The notes under the pieces are model-generated. The model ran no database searches, was not told the origin of the DNA, and saw nothing but the letters and a program-made list of their open reading frames with translations. The position numbers and the translations under genes were made by a program. Shown here piece by piece: positions 43,780 to 51,575 of a stretch of DNA of 64,000 nt (positions are counted from its first letter, which is position 1; every line of letters begins with the position of its first letter). The DNA comes from Chryseobacterium daecheongense (GTDB taxonomy: Bacteria; Bacteroidota; Bacteroidia; Flavobacteriales; Weeksellaceae), in the NCBI GenBank assembly GCA_027920525.1, contig CP115858.1, positions 3,968,001 through 4,032,000 on the forward strand. Direction: 5' to 3'.

Positions 43780-44616
43780 TTAGTCATTCTGTGTCGGCTT
43801 GGTTAAAATACTCCAGGCCTCGTTAATTTTACTTTCAAGCAGAAGTTTCTGCGCTTCCTGATGAATGTTTTCTTCAGAATGAAAACTACCGTCCGGTAAA
43901 ACTTCAATGTTGGCAAGCATGCCCAGGTCATTTCCTGTAAAAATTTTACTGTATCGTATTTCAATAGGAAGAAGATCAAATCCAATTCCCTTTGTTATCA
44001 ATGGTTTAGGAACTTCAAAAAGACTGTTTTCATTACTTCTTGAGTACCAGTTTACTCCCAGACGGGCTACCATATCCAGTTTTTTCTGATCCAGATTGCC
44101 TTCCTCATTCAGATATTCTTCCCTTATGTGAATCTTCTGTACTTCGCAGATGATCAGATTTCCTGCTCCGCCCTGATCTCCCAGGGGTTTTATTTCGAGT
44201 ACTTTACATTCAAAATTAACCGGGCATTCTTCAATCAGTTTGGGCTGTACAAGATCAGCGTCCTTCATTGTAAGGCCGGATTTGATGAACTCATTAACCC
44301 CGTCTCCGTATTCTGTTGAAGCTAAAGATATTTGTTGTACAATAGGAAAATTGACTGTTCCGATTACCACCTCTGGAACCTCTGAAACATTTTTCAACGT
44401 GTGTTTAGTGGTGTTATCACGGACTCTCCTTGAAGGTGAAAAAATCAGGATAGGTGGAACGGTACTGAACATATTGAAAAAGCTGAAAGGCGATAAATTA
44501 ATAGTACCATTCTTATCAACTGTCGAAGCCAAGGCAATAGGCCTCGGTGAAACAGCGGTCTGCATTATCGTTTGTAATTGAACCGGTGTTATTTCAGATG
44601 GGATAACTGTTTTCAT
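43780..44616 (-). CDS. Flavin reductase-like (DIM6/NTAB) family protein
   Basis: 278 residues with a flavin-reductase-like domain: VSPRPIALASTVDKNGTINLSPFSFFNMFSTVPPILIFSPSRRVRDNTTKHTLKNV is the FMN-binding region of PF01613, with EVVIGTVNFPIVQQISLAST following. Most members use NAD(P)H to reduce flavin or act on aromatic substrates. It lies downstream of fahA on the same strand with a 109-nt gap and may belong to the tyrosine catabolic cluster, but no specific step is assigned. Confidence 0.88.
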   Translation of the reverse strand: MKTVIPSEITPVQLQTIMQTAVSPRPIALASTVDKNGTINLSPFSFFNMFSTVPPILIFSPSRRVRDNTTKHTLKNVSEVPEVVIGTVNFPIVQQISLASTEYGDGVNEFIKSGLTMKDADLVQPKLIEECPVNFECKVLEIKPLGDQGGAGNLIICEVQKIHIREEYLNEEGNLDQKKLDMVARLGVNWYSRSNENSLFEVPKPLITKGIGFDLLPIEIRYSKIFTGNDLGMLANIEVLPDGSFHSEENIHQEAQKLLLESKINEAWSILTKPTQND

Positions 44617-44725
44617 ATTTTATAATAAGTCACTTCAGTTTTACCAATATTAATTGAAAAACTAAAGTGAACTTAATTTTACCATAATATTTTAACTTAA
44701 GTAGCTCAAACGTTTTTAACTCTTT

Positions 44726-45973
44726 TTATAAACTTGGAATTATTTTACCAGATACTTCCCCGAAACCTACTCTTACGCCATCTTTTTCAGCCCATGCTTT
44801 CATGGTAATGGTATCATTATCTTCAATGAATTTTCTTTCCTGGCCATTACTTAGCTGAATAGGATTTTGGCCTCTCCATGTCAGTTCAAGCATAGATCCG
44901 AATGATTTTGGATCGCTTCCTGAAATAGTACCACTGGCATAAAGGTCACCAACTTCAAGATTACAACCGTTTACCGTGTGGTGTGCCAGTTGCTGGGTCA
45001 TATTCCAGTACATGAATTTATAATTGCTTTCAGAAATTAGGTTTTCTTCTCCGTTTTCAGGCTGTAAGTATACTTCAAGGTTGATATCATAATTTTTATC
45101 ACCTTCAAACTTCAGGTAATCCAAAACTTCCGGATCCTGTACCGGTGAAGCGGTTCTGAAAGGAGCTAATGCTTCTAAAGTAACAACCCATGGAGAAATA
45201 GAAGAACCGAAGTTTTTAGCTAAAAACGGTCCAAGCGGAACATACTCCCATGCCTGGATATCTCTTGCAGACCAGTCATTAAAAATAACCATCCCAAAAA
45301 TTGCATCTTCAGCATCTTTTGTGGAAATGCTCTCGCCCATATCCGTATTTTTGTTGATAACAAAAGCCATCTCTAGTTCAAAGTCCAGCTGTTTAGAAGG
45401 GCCGAATACCGGCTTTTCTGCATCAGCAGGTTTAGTCTGGCCTTTGGGACGGTTGATATCAGTTCCTGAAATCACAATGGACGATGCTCTGCCGTGATAT
45501 CCTACAGGCAAATGCTTCCAGTTGGGTAATAACGCATTGGCAGGATCACGGAACATTTTTCCTACATTGGTGGCATGTTCGATGCTGCTGTAAAAATCGG
45601 TGTAATTTGGAATATGCAGAGGCATTATCATTTTTACCTGATCCAGTTCGTAGAAAGCATCTTCTATGGTTTTCTGGTCTTTTGATAAAGTGGAGCCTTC
45701 CTGTAATAATTCCTGGATTTTAGTACGCACGGCATTGGTAATGGGTTTCCCCAATTCAATGAATTCGTTAAGGGTATAAGCTTCGAAGACGTTATCTTCA
45801 AGTCCTTCAATATCTTCAAAATAGCCCAGATCATACAGGCTGGCAAGGTCAATGACCTGATCACCGATTCTGGTGCAGCATCCGATATATTCTTTATTGA
45901 AAACAGCTACTCCAAAAGGAATATTATGTATAGAAAAGTCTGAATTTGAGGAATACTCTACAAATGATTTCAT
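44726..45973 (-). CDS. fahA: Fumarylacetoacetase
   Basis: 415 residues, full length. The active site is seen with mouse FAH numbering: D126 in YTDFYSS, H133 in IEHATNVG, E199 and E201 in LDFELEMAF, and D233 in IFNDWSARDIQ; these hold the divalent metal and the catalytic His. LPVGYHGRASSI is also conserved. It splits fumarylacetoacetate into fumarate and acetoacetate, the last step of tyrosine degradation, in the cytoplasm. hppD lies two genes upstream. Confidence 0.97.
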   Translation of the reverse strand: MKSFVEYSSNSDFSIHNIPFGVAVFNKEYIGCCTRIGDQVIDLASLYDLGYFEDIEGLEDNVFEAYTLNEFIELGKPITNAVRTKIQELLQEGSTLSKDQKTIEDAFYELDQVKMIMPLHIPNYTDFYSSIEHATNVGKMFRDPANALLPNWKHLPVGYHGRASSIVISGTDINRPKGQTKPADAEKPVFGPSKQLDFELEMAFVINKNTDMGESISTKDAEDAIFGMVIFNDWSARDIQAWEYVPLGPFLAKNFGSSISPWVVTLEALAPFRTASPVQDPEVLDYLKFEGDKNYDINLEVYLQPENGEENLISESNYKFMYWNMTQQLAHHTVNGCNLEVGDLYASGTISGSDPKSFGSMLELTWRGQNPIQLSNGQERKFIEDNDTITMKAWAEKDGVRVGFGEVSGKIIPSL

Positions 45974-46190
45974 AAGATTGTAATTTAATTAAGATTAATA
46001 AATCTGTTAAAATTTGGGTTCCAATATCTCAAGCGGCCGTAGCAGAAAAGCGATGTTTTCCAACTAAATATTCTTAAAACTCCTTGACTGGTTATCCAAT
46101 GATCACCTGTCGGTTCAATATTGAGATATGAAATAAATTACCTTCTCACTACGCTCTTCGCAAATACGAGCGCCCTCAAGATATTTTGTA
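45974..46190. repeat. Intergenic spacer with inverted repeats (46024-46129) and a GC-richer stretch
   Basis: 217 nt between fahA and the small secreted protein gene. ATATCTCAA (46024-46032) and TTGAGATAT (46121-46129) are perfect inverted repeats about 88 nt apart, and CTCAAGATAT recurs near 46175. The 46130-46180 stretch (CACTACGCTC..CGAGCG) holds a small inverted repeat CGCTC/GAGCG. A decayed mobile element or a structured leader of fahA is possible; nothing in it is recognisable. Confidence 0.4.
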
Positions 46191-46646
46191 TTATTTTTTT
46201 GAATAAGAGGCTTCGTCAATCCACCTGTCTTTAGTATTAACGTCAATCAGATATAAGATATTATCCTGTCTTGTTAATAATAAGGTTTTGGTTACCGGCA
46301 TAGGAACTTTTTTTCCCTCCAGGATATTGGCTCTTAAAGAAACAATATTTTTTTTCCTGATGATATCGCCGGTAAAAACATTAGAACTGCTTTCTCCTGT
46401 GGTTTTATCATCGAAAACTTCAACATAGGTTGCATTATTTCCTTTTATGATAATGAAATCCCTTTCCGTATGGTCGTCAAAATCTTTGATAAAGACAAAT
46501 TTTTTATCATCAATATTTACATTTTCAAGATGTTGATTGATGCCTTTTCTTTCTTCAAGTCTGGTAAGAATTTCATTCAGTGTTCCATATTGAGCTTTTA
46601 GCCCTAATGCACTGAAAAATAAAATTCCGAATACAATTTTTTTCAT
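46191..46646 (-). CDS. Small secreted protein of unknown function
   Basis: 151 residues with a signal peptide (MKKIVFGILFFSALGLKAQ). The mature part is charged (LEERKGINQHLENVNIDDKKF, VKDRW...), with no cysteines and no recognised domain. It lies between hppD and fahA and within the same minus-strand group, downstream of the hppD terminator, so it may be transcribed separately. Function unknown. Confidence 0.72.
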   Translation of the reverse strand: MKKIVFGILFFSALGLKAQYGTLNEILTRLEERKGINQHLENVNIDDKKFVFIKDFDDHTERDFIIIKGNNATYVEVFDDKTTGESSSNVFTGDIIRKKNIVSLRANILEGKKVPMPVTKTLLLTRQDNILYLIDVNTKDRWIDEASYSKK

Positions 46647-46660
46647 ATTAAGTGTTTAAA

Positions 46661-46698
46661 AAAAAGTTTTGTCAGGACTTTTCATCCTGACAAAACTT
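46661..46698 (-). terminator. Terminator of hppD
   Basis: 14-bp perfect arms (AAGTTTTGTCAGGA and complement) with a 7-nt loop and a run of seven or eight T on the minus strand. Confidence 0.9.
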
Positions 46699-46715
46699 AG
46701 TATTGTTATTTGGGA

Positions 46716-47846
46716 TTAAAGATTTCCTCTTTTTTCCTGTTCTCTTTCCAAAGCTTCGAATAATGCTTTAAAATTACCTGCCCCGAAACTTTGTGCGCCA
46801 TGTCTTTCAATGATTTCAAAGAATAGGGTAGGACGGTCTTCTACCGGCTTGGTAAAGATCTGTAATAGATAACCTTCCTCATCATGATCGATCAAAATTC
46901 CTAAATCCTGTAGTCTTTTAAGATCCTCATCGATGTGTCCGACTCTCTCGGGAACCATGTCATAATAAGCTTCTGGCGGTGCGGAAAGGAATTCTACTCC
47001 TCTTTTCTTAAGTTCTGTTACCGTATGGATAATATCTTTGGTAGCAACAGCAATATGCTGAACACCTTCACCTTCATAGAAATCAAGATATTCTTCTACC
47101 TGAGATTTTTTCTTTCCTTCTGCAGGCTCATTGATCGGGAATTTAGCGTATCCGTTTCCATTGGACATTACTTTAGACATCAGGGCAGAATACTCTGTAT
47201 TGATCTGCTTGTCATCAAAAGAAAGAATGTTCACAAATCCCATTACTTTCTCATACCATTCTACAGTAGGAATCATTCTGTTCCAGTCTACATTTCCCAC
47301 ACAGTGGTCTACATATAATAAACCTGTTTCTTCCGGCTGATAGTCACTTTCCCACTTCTCGTAGCCAGGCATGAAAGGTCCTGTATAATTTTTTCTTTCA
47401 ATAAACATGTGAACGGTCTCTCCGTATGTATAGATTCCGGACATTTTTACTTCTCCATGCTCATCCGTTAAAGTTACAGGCTCCAAATAAGGCTTACCAC
47501 CTCTTTTTGTCGTTTCCTCAAAAGCCTTGTAAGCGTCATCCACCCAAAGTGCTAAAACTTTTACTCCATCTCCGTGTTTTTTTACATGTTCGTTGATTGG
47601 TGATTCAGAGGTAAGTCCTGTCGTTAAGATTAATCTTATCTTTCCCTGTTGAAGAACATAAGAAGCACGATCCCTTACTCCTGTTTCAGGACCAGCATAT
47701 GCTACAGACTGAAAACCAAAAGCGGTTTTATAAAAATGAGCAGCCTGTTTAGCATTTCCTACATAAAACTCAATATAATCTGTACCATTAATTGGCAAAA
47801 AATTCTCTGCTTGAGCAATTTTTTCGGCAAATGTAAGTGTTGACAT
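46716..47846 (-). CDS. hppD: 4-Hydroxyphenylpyruvate dioxygenase
   Basis: 376 residues, two vicinal-oxygen-chelate domains. The iron ligands are H181 (LLYVDHCVGNV), H264 (GVQHIAVATK) and E344 (LFFEIIERHGAQSFGAGNFKALFEALE), with the C-terminal helix that gates the active site intact. It turns 4-hydroxyphenylpyruvate into homogentisate. Gene order hmgA, CoA transferase, candidate regulator, hppD, secreted protein, fahA forms the tyrosine cluster. Confidence 0.97.
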   Translation of the reverse strand: MSTLTFAEKIAQAENFLPINGTDYIEFYVGNAKQAAHFYKTAFGFQSVAYAGPETGVRDRASYVLQQGKIRLILTTGLTSESPINEHVKKHGDGVKVLALWVDDAYKAFEETTKRGGKPYLEPVTLTDEHGEVKMSGIYTYGETVHMFIERKNYTGPFMPGYEKWESDYQPEETGLLYVDHCVGNVDWNRMIPTVEWYEKVMGFVNILSFDDKQINTEYSALMSKVMSNGNGYAKFPINEPAEGKKKSQVEEYLDFYEGEGVQHIAVATKDIIHTVTELKKRGVEFLSAPPEAYYDMVPERVGHIDEDLKRLQDLGILIDHDEEGYLLQIFTKPVEDRPTLFFEIIERHGAQSFGAGNFKALFEALEREQEKRGNL

Positions 47847-47903
47847 ATTTTCTTTTTACTTTTATTTTTATTGGTATGCAAATTACAAAAATCTTAGATA
47901 TGG

Positions 47904-47911
47904 CAAAAGTA
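47904..47911 (-). promoter_or_regulatory. Candidate -7 box of hppD
   Basis: TACTTTTG (minus strand), 57 nt upstream of the hppD ATG; no well-spaced -33 partner was found. Confidence 0.35.
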
Positions 47912-48051
47912 TTAATGGGAAATCCTCAAATTGAGTTAACATAATCTTAAAGAAAAGTTCATTTAAGTAATTTTAAGTTTAATTTATTACAATTCGGTTA
48001 ATTACATTTGTAATACAAAGACAAGTGAAAGAAAGATATTTTCGAAAATTT

Positions 48052-48077
48052 GAAAGCCGTAGATTCCTACGGCTTTC
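48052..48077 (-). terminator. Terminator of the 48076-48855 gene
   Basis: 11-bp perfect arms (GAAAGCCGTAG and complement); the stop codon lies inside the stem. Confidence 0.7.
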
Positions 48078-48855
48078 ATTTTTTATTGTTGAGTCTACCA
48101 GCGTCGGGATTATAATTATCCCATATTTTCCAGACGTTATCTATCTTTCTGATAAAGTAGATCTGGGTGTTCAGTTGGTTAACAAAATTCTCTTCACCGG
48201 TTTCCCCTATTTTAAACAATAGGTTCCAGAATTCTTGAGTCTCCAGTATTTTTTTATCCGGTTCGTCTGTGACCATGTGAATATCAAAAACCTCAAAGTT
48301 GGAACGGTTGTTCTTGGTTACAAGCTGAAACTTTCTTTCACATAATTCTTTGCTAAACTGGGTTGCTCTTTCGAGAAAAGGTGAGTCATCGAAAACAAGA
48401 TCCTTGAAAAGTGCGGTGTCGTGTTCAGGAAACTTTTTATAAAACTTAAAAGCTGTAGAGCAGTATTGATAGACCATATTGCTGAAAAATGCTTCATCAT
48501 CCGTACCATTGTCCTGTTTTTTTTCTCTGACAAACTGAATATAATCGTTCAGATCTTTGAATCCTAAAAAGATACAGATCTTATCGAGTGTCTTTAAAAA
48601 ACGAAGATCATTGTGGGTTTTATCCTGATAATCATTTTCAAAAAAGCGTTGTAAAGTGACGTGCGAAATGGTATTCCCTATTTCAAATTTTCTTCCTCCT
48701 TTCAGTTCTTCAGATTCTGAAAGTTCCTCTTTAATGATTTCAGAGAGAATAATGTAATGGCTTCTTTTCCAATCTTTAACATTACCTAAAACTGAATTTT
48801 TTATTTTGGAATGTTTTACTATTTCCTCCCGGATTGAGTTATATATGGTTTTCAA
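48076..48855 (-). CDS. Protein with Bacteroidota helix-turn-helix-like N-terminus and NTF2-like C-terminus; TTG start
   Basis: 259 residues beginning at a TTG codon; no in-frame ATG exists upstream before a stop eight codons away, and AGGAA sits 1-2 nt ahead of it. Residues about 30-110 (YIILSEIIKEELSE... FEIGNTISHVTLQRFFEN... LRFLKTLDKICIFLGFKDLNDYIQFV) resemble the DNA-binding-like N-terminus common in Bacteroidota proteins of the 'LS..TL.RFF...TLD.ICIFLGY..w..F' pattern. The C-terminal 120 residues (FEVFDIHMVTDEPDKKIL ... IYFIRKIDNVWKIWDNYNP) look NTF2/SnoaL-like. It lies between hppD and the CoA transferase. Regulatory role is inferred. Confidence 0.7.
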   Translation of the reverse strand: MKTIYNSIREEIVKHSKIKNSVLGNVKDWKRSHYIILSEIIKEELSESEELKGGRKFEIGNTISHVTLQRFFENDYQDKTHNDLRFLKTLDKICIFLGFKDLNDYIQFVREKKQDNGTDDEAFFSNMVYQYCSTAFKFYKKFPEHDTALFKDLVFDDSPFLERATQFSKELCERKFQLVTKNNRSNFEVFDIHMVTDEPDKKILETQEFWNLLFKIGETGEENFVNQLNTQIYFIRKIDNVWKIWDNYNPDAGRLNNKK

Positions 48856-48880
48856 TTTCCTGACTTTAGAAGGTTTTTAT

Positions 48881-48888
48881 CAAAAATA
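48881..48888 (-). promoter_or_regulatory. -7 promoter box of the 48076-48855 gene
   Basis: TATTTTTG (minus strand), 25 nt upstream of the TTG start. Confidence 0.5.
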
Positions 48889-48965
48889 CTGCCAAAGAAT
48901 TATAGGATATTTTTATCAATCCCTTTTTGTTCGGTTAAAAATCCGTTTGAAATATATCAATTCTC

Positions 48966-50240
48966 TTAATGTTTGAATCTTTCAAAGGCTGCTCTTTCCA
49001 GCATCTCCCTGTCGTCAGGGTGTGCGATACTGATTAATTCCTGGGCACGCTGACGAAGATTTTTTCCATACAAATAAGCTGTTCCATATTCTGTGACAAC
49101 ATAATGGATATGTCCTCTCGTAGTTACAACTCCTGCTCCCTGTTTCAGGTAAGGGACAATTCTTGACACTCCTTTTTTGGTTCTGGAAGTGATAGCAATA
49201 ATAGGTTTTCCTCCTTCGCTTAGCGCAGCTCCTCTCATAAAATCCATTTGTCCTCCGATACCACTGTATTGCAAAGTGCCTATCGAATCTGCACAAACCT
49301 GCCCTGTAAGATCAATTTCAATAGCCGAATTAATTGCAACCATTTTTTTGTTACGCATAATGTTGATTGGAAAATTCACATCACTTACATCTTTAAAAGC
49401 AAATACGGTGTTATCATCTACATAGTCGTAAAGCTTTCTTGTTCCGAAACAAAAGCTGGTAATGGTTTTATTATCGTTGTATCCTTTGTACTTATTGTTG
49501 ATGACATCATTTTGGATAAGGTCTATCACTCCGTCACTCAGCATTTCGGTGTGGATCCCCAGATCTTTATGATTACCCAGGCATTTAAGAACAGCATCCG
49601 GAATTGTACCAATACCCATTTGTAAGGTAGATCTGTCATCGATCAGTTCTGCCACATTTTTGCCGACCAGCATTTCTTCAGGCCCCACCTTGGATCCGTA
49701 ATCTACAGTAGGCAATTCTTCTTCGTGCCACACAAGCTTATGAATGCGGCTGATATGGATCATTCCATCCCCGTGTGTTCTGGGCATCAGGGGATTAACA
49801 ATAGCGACAATTATTTTCGCTGTATCTACAGCAGCTCTCGCAACATCTACAGATGTGCCCAGCGTACAAAAACCATGTTTATCAGGAGGAGAAACGGTAA
49901 TTAATGCAACATCAAGGGGCAGGATATTATTTCTGAATAAAATCGGAATTTCACTTAAAAATACAGGAACAAAATCTCCACGCTCTGAATTAACAGCTTC
50001 CCTCACCGGGGTTGAAACGAACAGGGAATTAATAAAAAAGTTATCCTTGTACTGAGGTTTTGCAATTTCCACATTTCCCTGTTGGGTAATGGAGACCATT
50101 TCCACGTTTTCCAGCCTGTGGGATTGTCTCGCAAGCTCGTCAATGAGATAATTTGGTGTACAGGCACTCCCGTGAAAAAATACGCGATTACCACTTTTTA
50201 CTGTATATACGGCTTCCTCTGCACTAATATAATTGTACAT
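48966..50240 (-). CDS. Acetyl-CoA hydrolase/acyl-CoA:acid CoA-transferase family protein
   Basis: 424 residues with the Cat1/4-hydroxybutyrate CoA-transferase layout: GNRVFFHGSACTPNYLIDELAR at the start, LTVSPPDKHGFCTLGTSVDVARAA, LQMGIGTIPDAVLKCL, LHTEMLSDG-like GIHTEMLSDGVIDL, and CADSIGTLQYSGIGGQMDFMRGAALSEGGKPIIA. It moves CoA between acetyl-, succinyl- or similar thioesters and a free acid. hmgA lies 65 nt upstream on the same strand. Because fumarylacetoacetase releases acetoacetate, acetoacetate activation is a plausible but unproven role. Confidence 0.9.
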   Translation of the reverse strand: MYNYISAEEAVYTVKSGNRVFFHGSACTPNYLIDELARQSHRLENVEMVSITQQGNVEIAKPQYKDNFFINSLFVSTPVREAVNSERGDFVPVFLSEIPILFRNNILPLDVALITVSPPDKHGFCTLGTSVDVARAAVDTAKIIVAIVNPLMPRTHGDGMIHISRIHKLVWHEEELPTVDYGSKVGPEEMLVGKNVAELIDDRSTLQMGIGTIPDAVLKCLGNHKDLGIHTEMLSDGVIDLIQNDVINNKYKGYNDNKTITSFCFGTRKLYDYVDDNTVFAFKDVSDVNFPINIMRNKKMVAINSAIEIDLTGQVCADSIGTLQYSGIGGQMDFMRGAALSEGGKPIIAITSRTKKGVSRIVPYLKQGAGVVTTRGHIHYVVTEYGTAYLYGKNLRQRAQELISIAHPDDREMLERAAFERFKH

Positions 50241-50305
50241 ATTGAATTTTTTTGAAATAATATTTATACCGCGTGCTGCCTGCGGTTATTTGTGTTTATC
50301 CGGAT

Positions 50306-51457
50306 TTATTCCAGCCAGGAAGTTTTGTATGTAGGATCTTCCACCTTCATTGCTTCTTCCGTGATTTTTAAAGGACGGAAAGGATCTACCATTACAGCGT
50401 ATTCTTCTGTGAATTTCTTTCCGATGCTTCTTTCCATAGCTCCCGGATGTGGCCCATGAACAATTCCTCCCGGATGAAGACTGAAGTCCATCAGATCAAC
50501 ATGGTTACGGCTCATAAAGTCCCCTTCAGTATAGAATAAGACCTCATCGGAATCGATATTGGAATGGTTATACGGTGCAGGAATGGCTAATGGATGGTAG
50601 TCGTACATTCTGGCACAGAATGAGCAGACTACGAAATTATGCCCTTCAAAGTTCTGATGGATTGGTGGTGGTTGATGTATTCTCCCTGTAATCGGTTCAA
50701 AATTCTTGATATTAAATTTATAAGGGTAGAAGTAACCGTCCCAGCCCACCACGTCAAATGGATGAGTTGCATAAATGAAATCGGTAATCTGATTTTCTTT
50801 TTTTACTTTGATGAGAAATTCTCCTTTTTCGTCTTTAGGTTCAACGAAGGTAGGGGCAATGATATCTCTTTCGCAGAAAGGAGAGTGTTCCAGGAGTTGC
50901 CCGAATTCATTTCGGTAACGTTTCGGAGTATAGATCGGAGAATGACTTTCAAGAACAAAAAATACAGTATTCTCTGACTGGATTTCCACCTGATAGATGG
51001 TTCCTCTTGGTATAATGAGGTAATCACCGGTTGAGAACTCGAGATTTCCAACAAAGGTTTTTAAAACACCTTTTCCTTCATGAACGAACAAAAGCTCATC
51101 ACACTCTGCATTTTTATAGAAATAATCCGTAGATTTTCTTGGCTTTGATAATCCCATTTTCAAGTCGTTATTGACCAAAAGGAATTTTCTGCTGTCCAGA
51201 AAATCGTCTTCAGGAGTCACCTGCATCCCCTTAAACATTCGCGGAGTCACATTTTTTTCTACCGCAATTTTCGGAGTTACATCTTTTGGTGTACCTATAG
51301 ATTTGATCTGTGTAGGACGGTGGATATGATAAAGCAAAGAGGAAATACCATGAAACCCTTCCGTTCCGAAAAGTTGTTCATAGTAGAATTTATCTTCAGG
51401 AGATTTAAAAATCGTATGTCTTTTCTGTGGGATTTTCCCGGACTGGTTATATCTCAT
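50306..51457 (-). CDS. hmgA: Homogentisate 1,2-dioxygenase
   Basis: 383 residues (human enzyme 445), a cupin dioxygenase. The likely iron ligands are H298 (PYNHSNIDSDE), E305 and H334 (GGIVHGPHPGAMERSIG), the spacing matching the human His335/Glu341/His371 set within one residue. YLIIPRGTIYQVE and PFDVVGWDGYFYPYKFNI are family landmarks. It opens the homogentisate ring to maleylacetoacetate. A -7 box lies 19 nt upstream of the ATG. Confidence 0.95.
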   Translation of the reverse strand: MRYNQSGKIPQKRHTIFKSPEDKFYYEQLFGTEGFHGISSLLYHIHRPTQIKSIGTPKDVTPKIAVEKNVTPRMFKGMQVTPEDDFLDSRKFLLVNNDLKMGLSKPRKSTDYFYKNAECDELLFVHEGKGVLKTFVGNLEFSTGDYLIIPRGTIYQVEIQSENTVFFVLESHSPIYTPKRYRNEFGQLLEHSPFCERDIIAPTFVEPKDEKGEFLIKVKKENQITDFIYATHPFDVVGWDGYFYPYKFNIKNFEPITGRIHQPPPIHQNFEGHNFVVCSFCARMYDYHPLAIPAPYNHSNIDSDEVLFYTEGDFMSRNHVDLMDFSLHPGGIVHGPHPGAMERSIGKKFTEEYAVMVDPFRPLKITEEAMKVEDPTYKTSWLE

Positions 51458-51476
51458 TTTTACCTTTATATTTTCT

Positions 51477-51484
51477 CAAATTTA
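51477..51484 (-). promoter_or_regulatory. -7 promoter box of hmgA
   Basis: TAAATTTG (minus strand), 19 nt upstream of the ATG at 51457. Confidence 0.5.
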
Positions 51485-51540
51485 ATAATTTTTGACGAAT
51501 TATTTTAGAGGATATTTATCATAGAGTTTTTTGTTTCGAA

Positions 51541-51570
51541 AATAATTGTTAGATTTGCCTAACAATTATT
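51541..51570 (+). promoter_or_regulatory. Perfect 12-bp inverted repeat over the TonB-receptor promoter
   Basis: AATAATTGTTAG (51541-51552) and CTAACAATTATT (51559-51570) are perfect inverted arms around ATTTGC. They enclose the -7 box TAGATTTG (51550-51557). The ATG is 5 nt beyond the right arm. The TGTTAG/CTAACA half-sites recall DtxR/MntR-type metal-repressor sites, but this is only a likeness. Confidence 0.7.
51550..51557 (+). promoter_or_regulatory. -7 promoter box of the 51576 TonB receptor gene
   Basis: TAGATTTG, with TTG at 51531-51533 as -33 partner 16 nt upstream; it sits in the centre of the palindrome and 18 nt ahead of the ATG. Confidence 0.5.
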
Positions 51571-51575
51571 ATTTC

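Noticed and set aside
51241..51570. MITE or transposon end from the 51541-51570 palindrome
   Set aside because: No transposase, no second copy in the window and no target-site duplication; its placement over the -7 box fits an operator.
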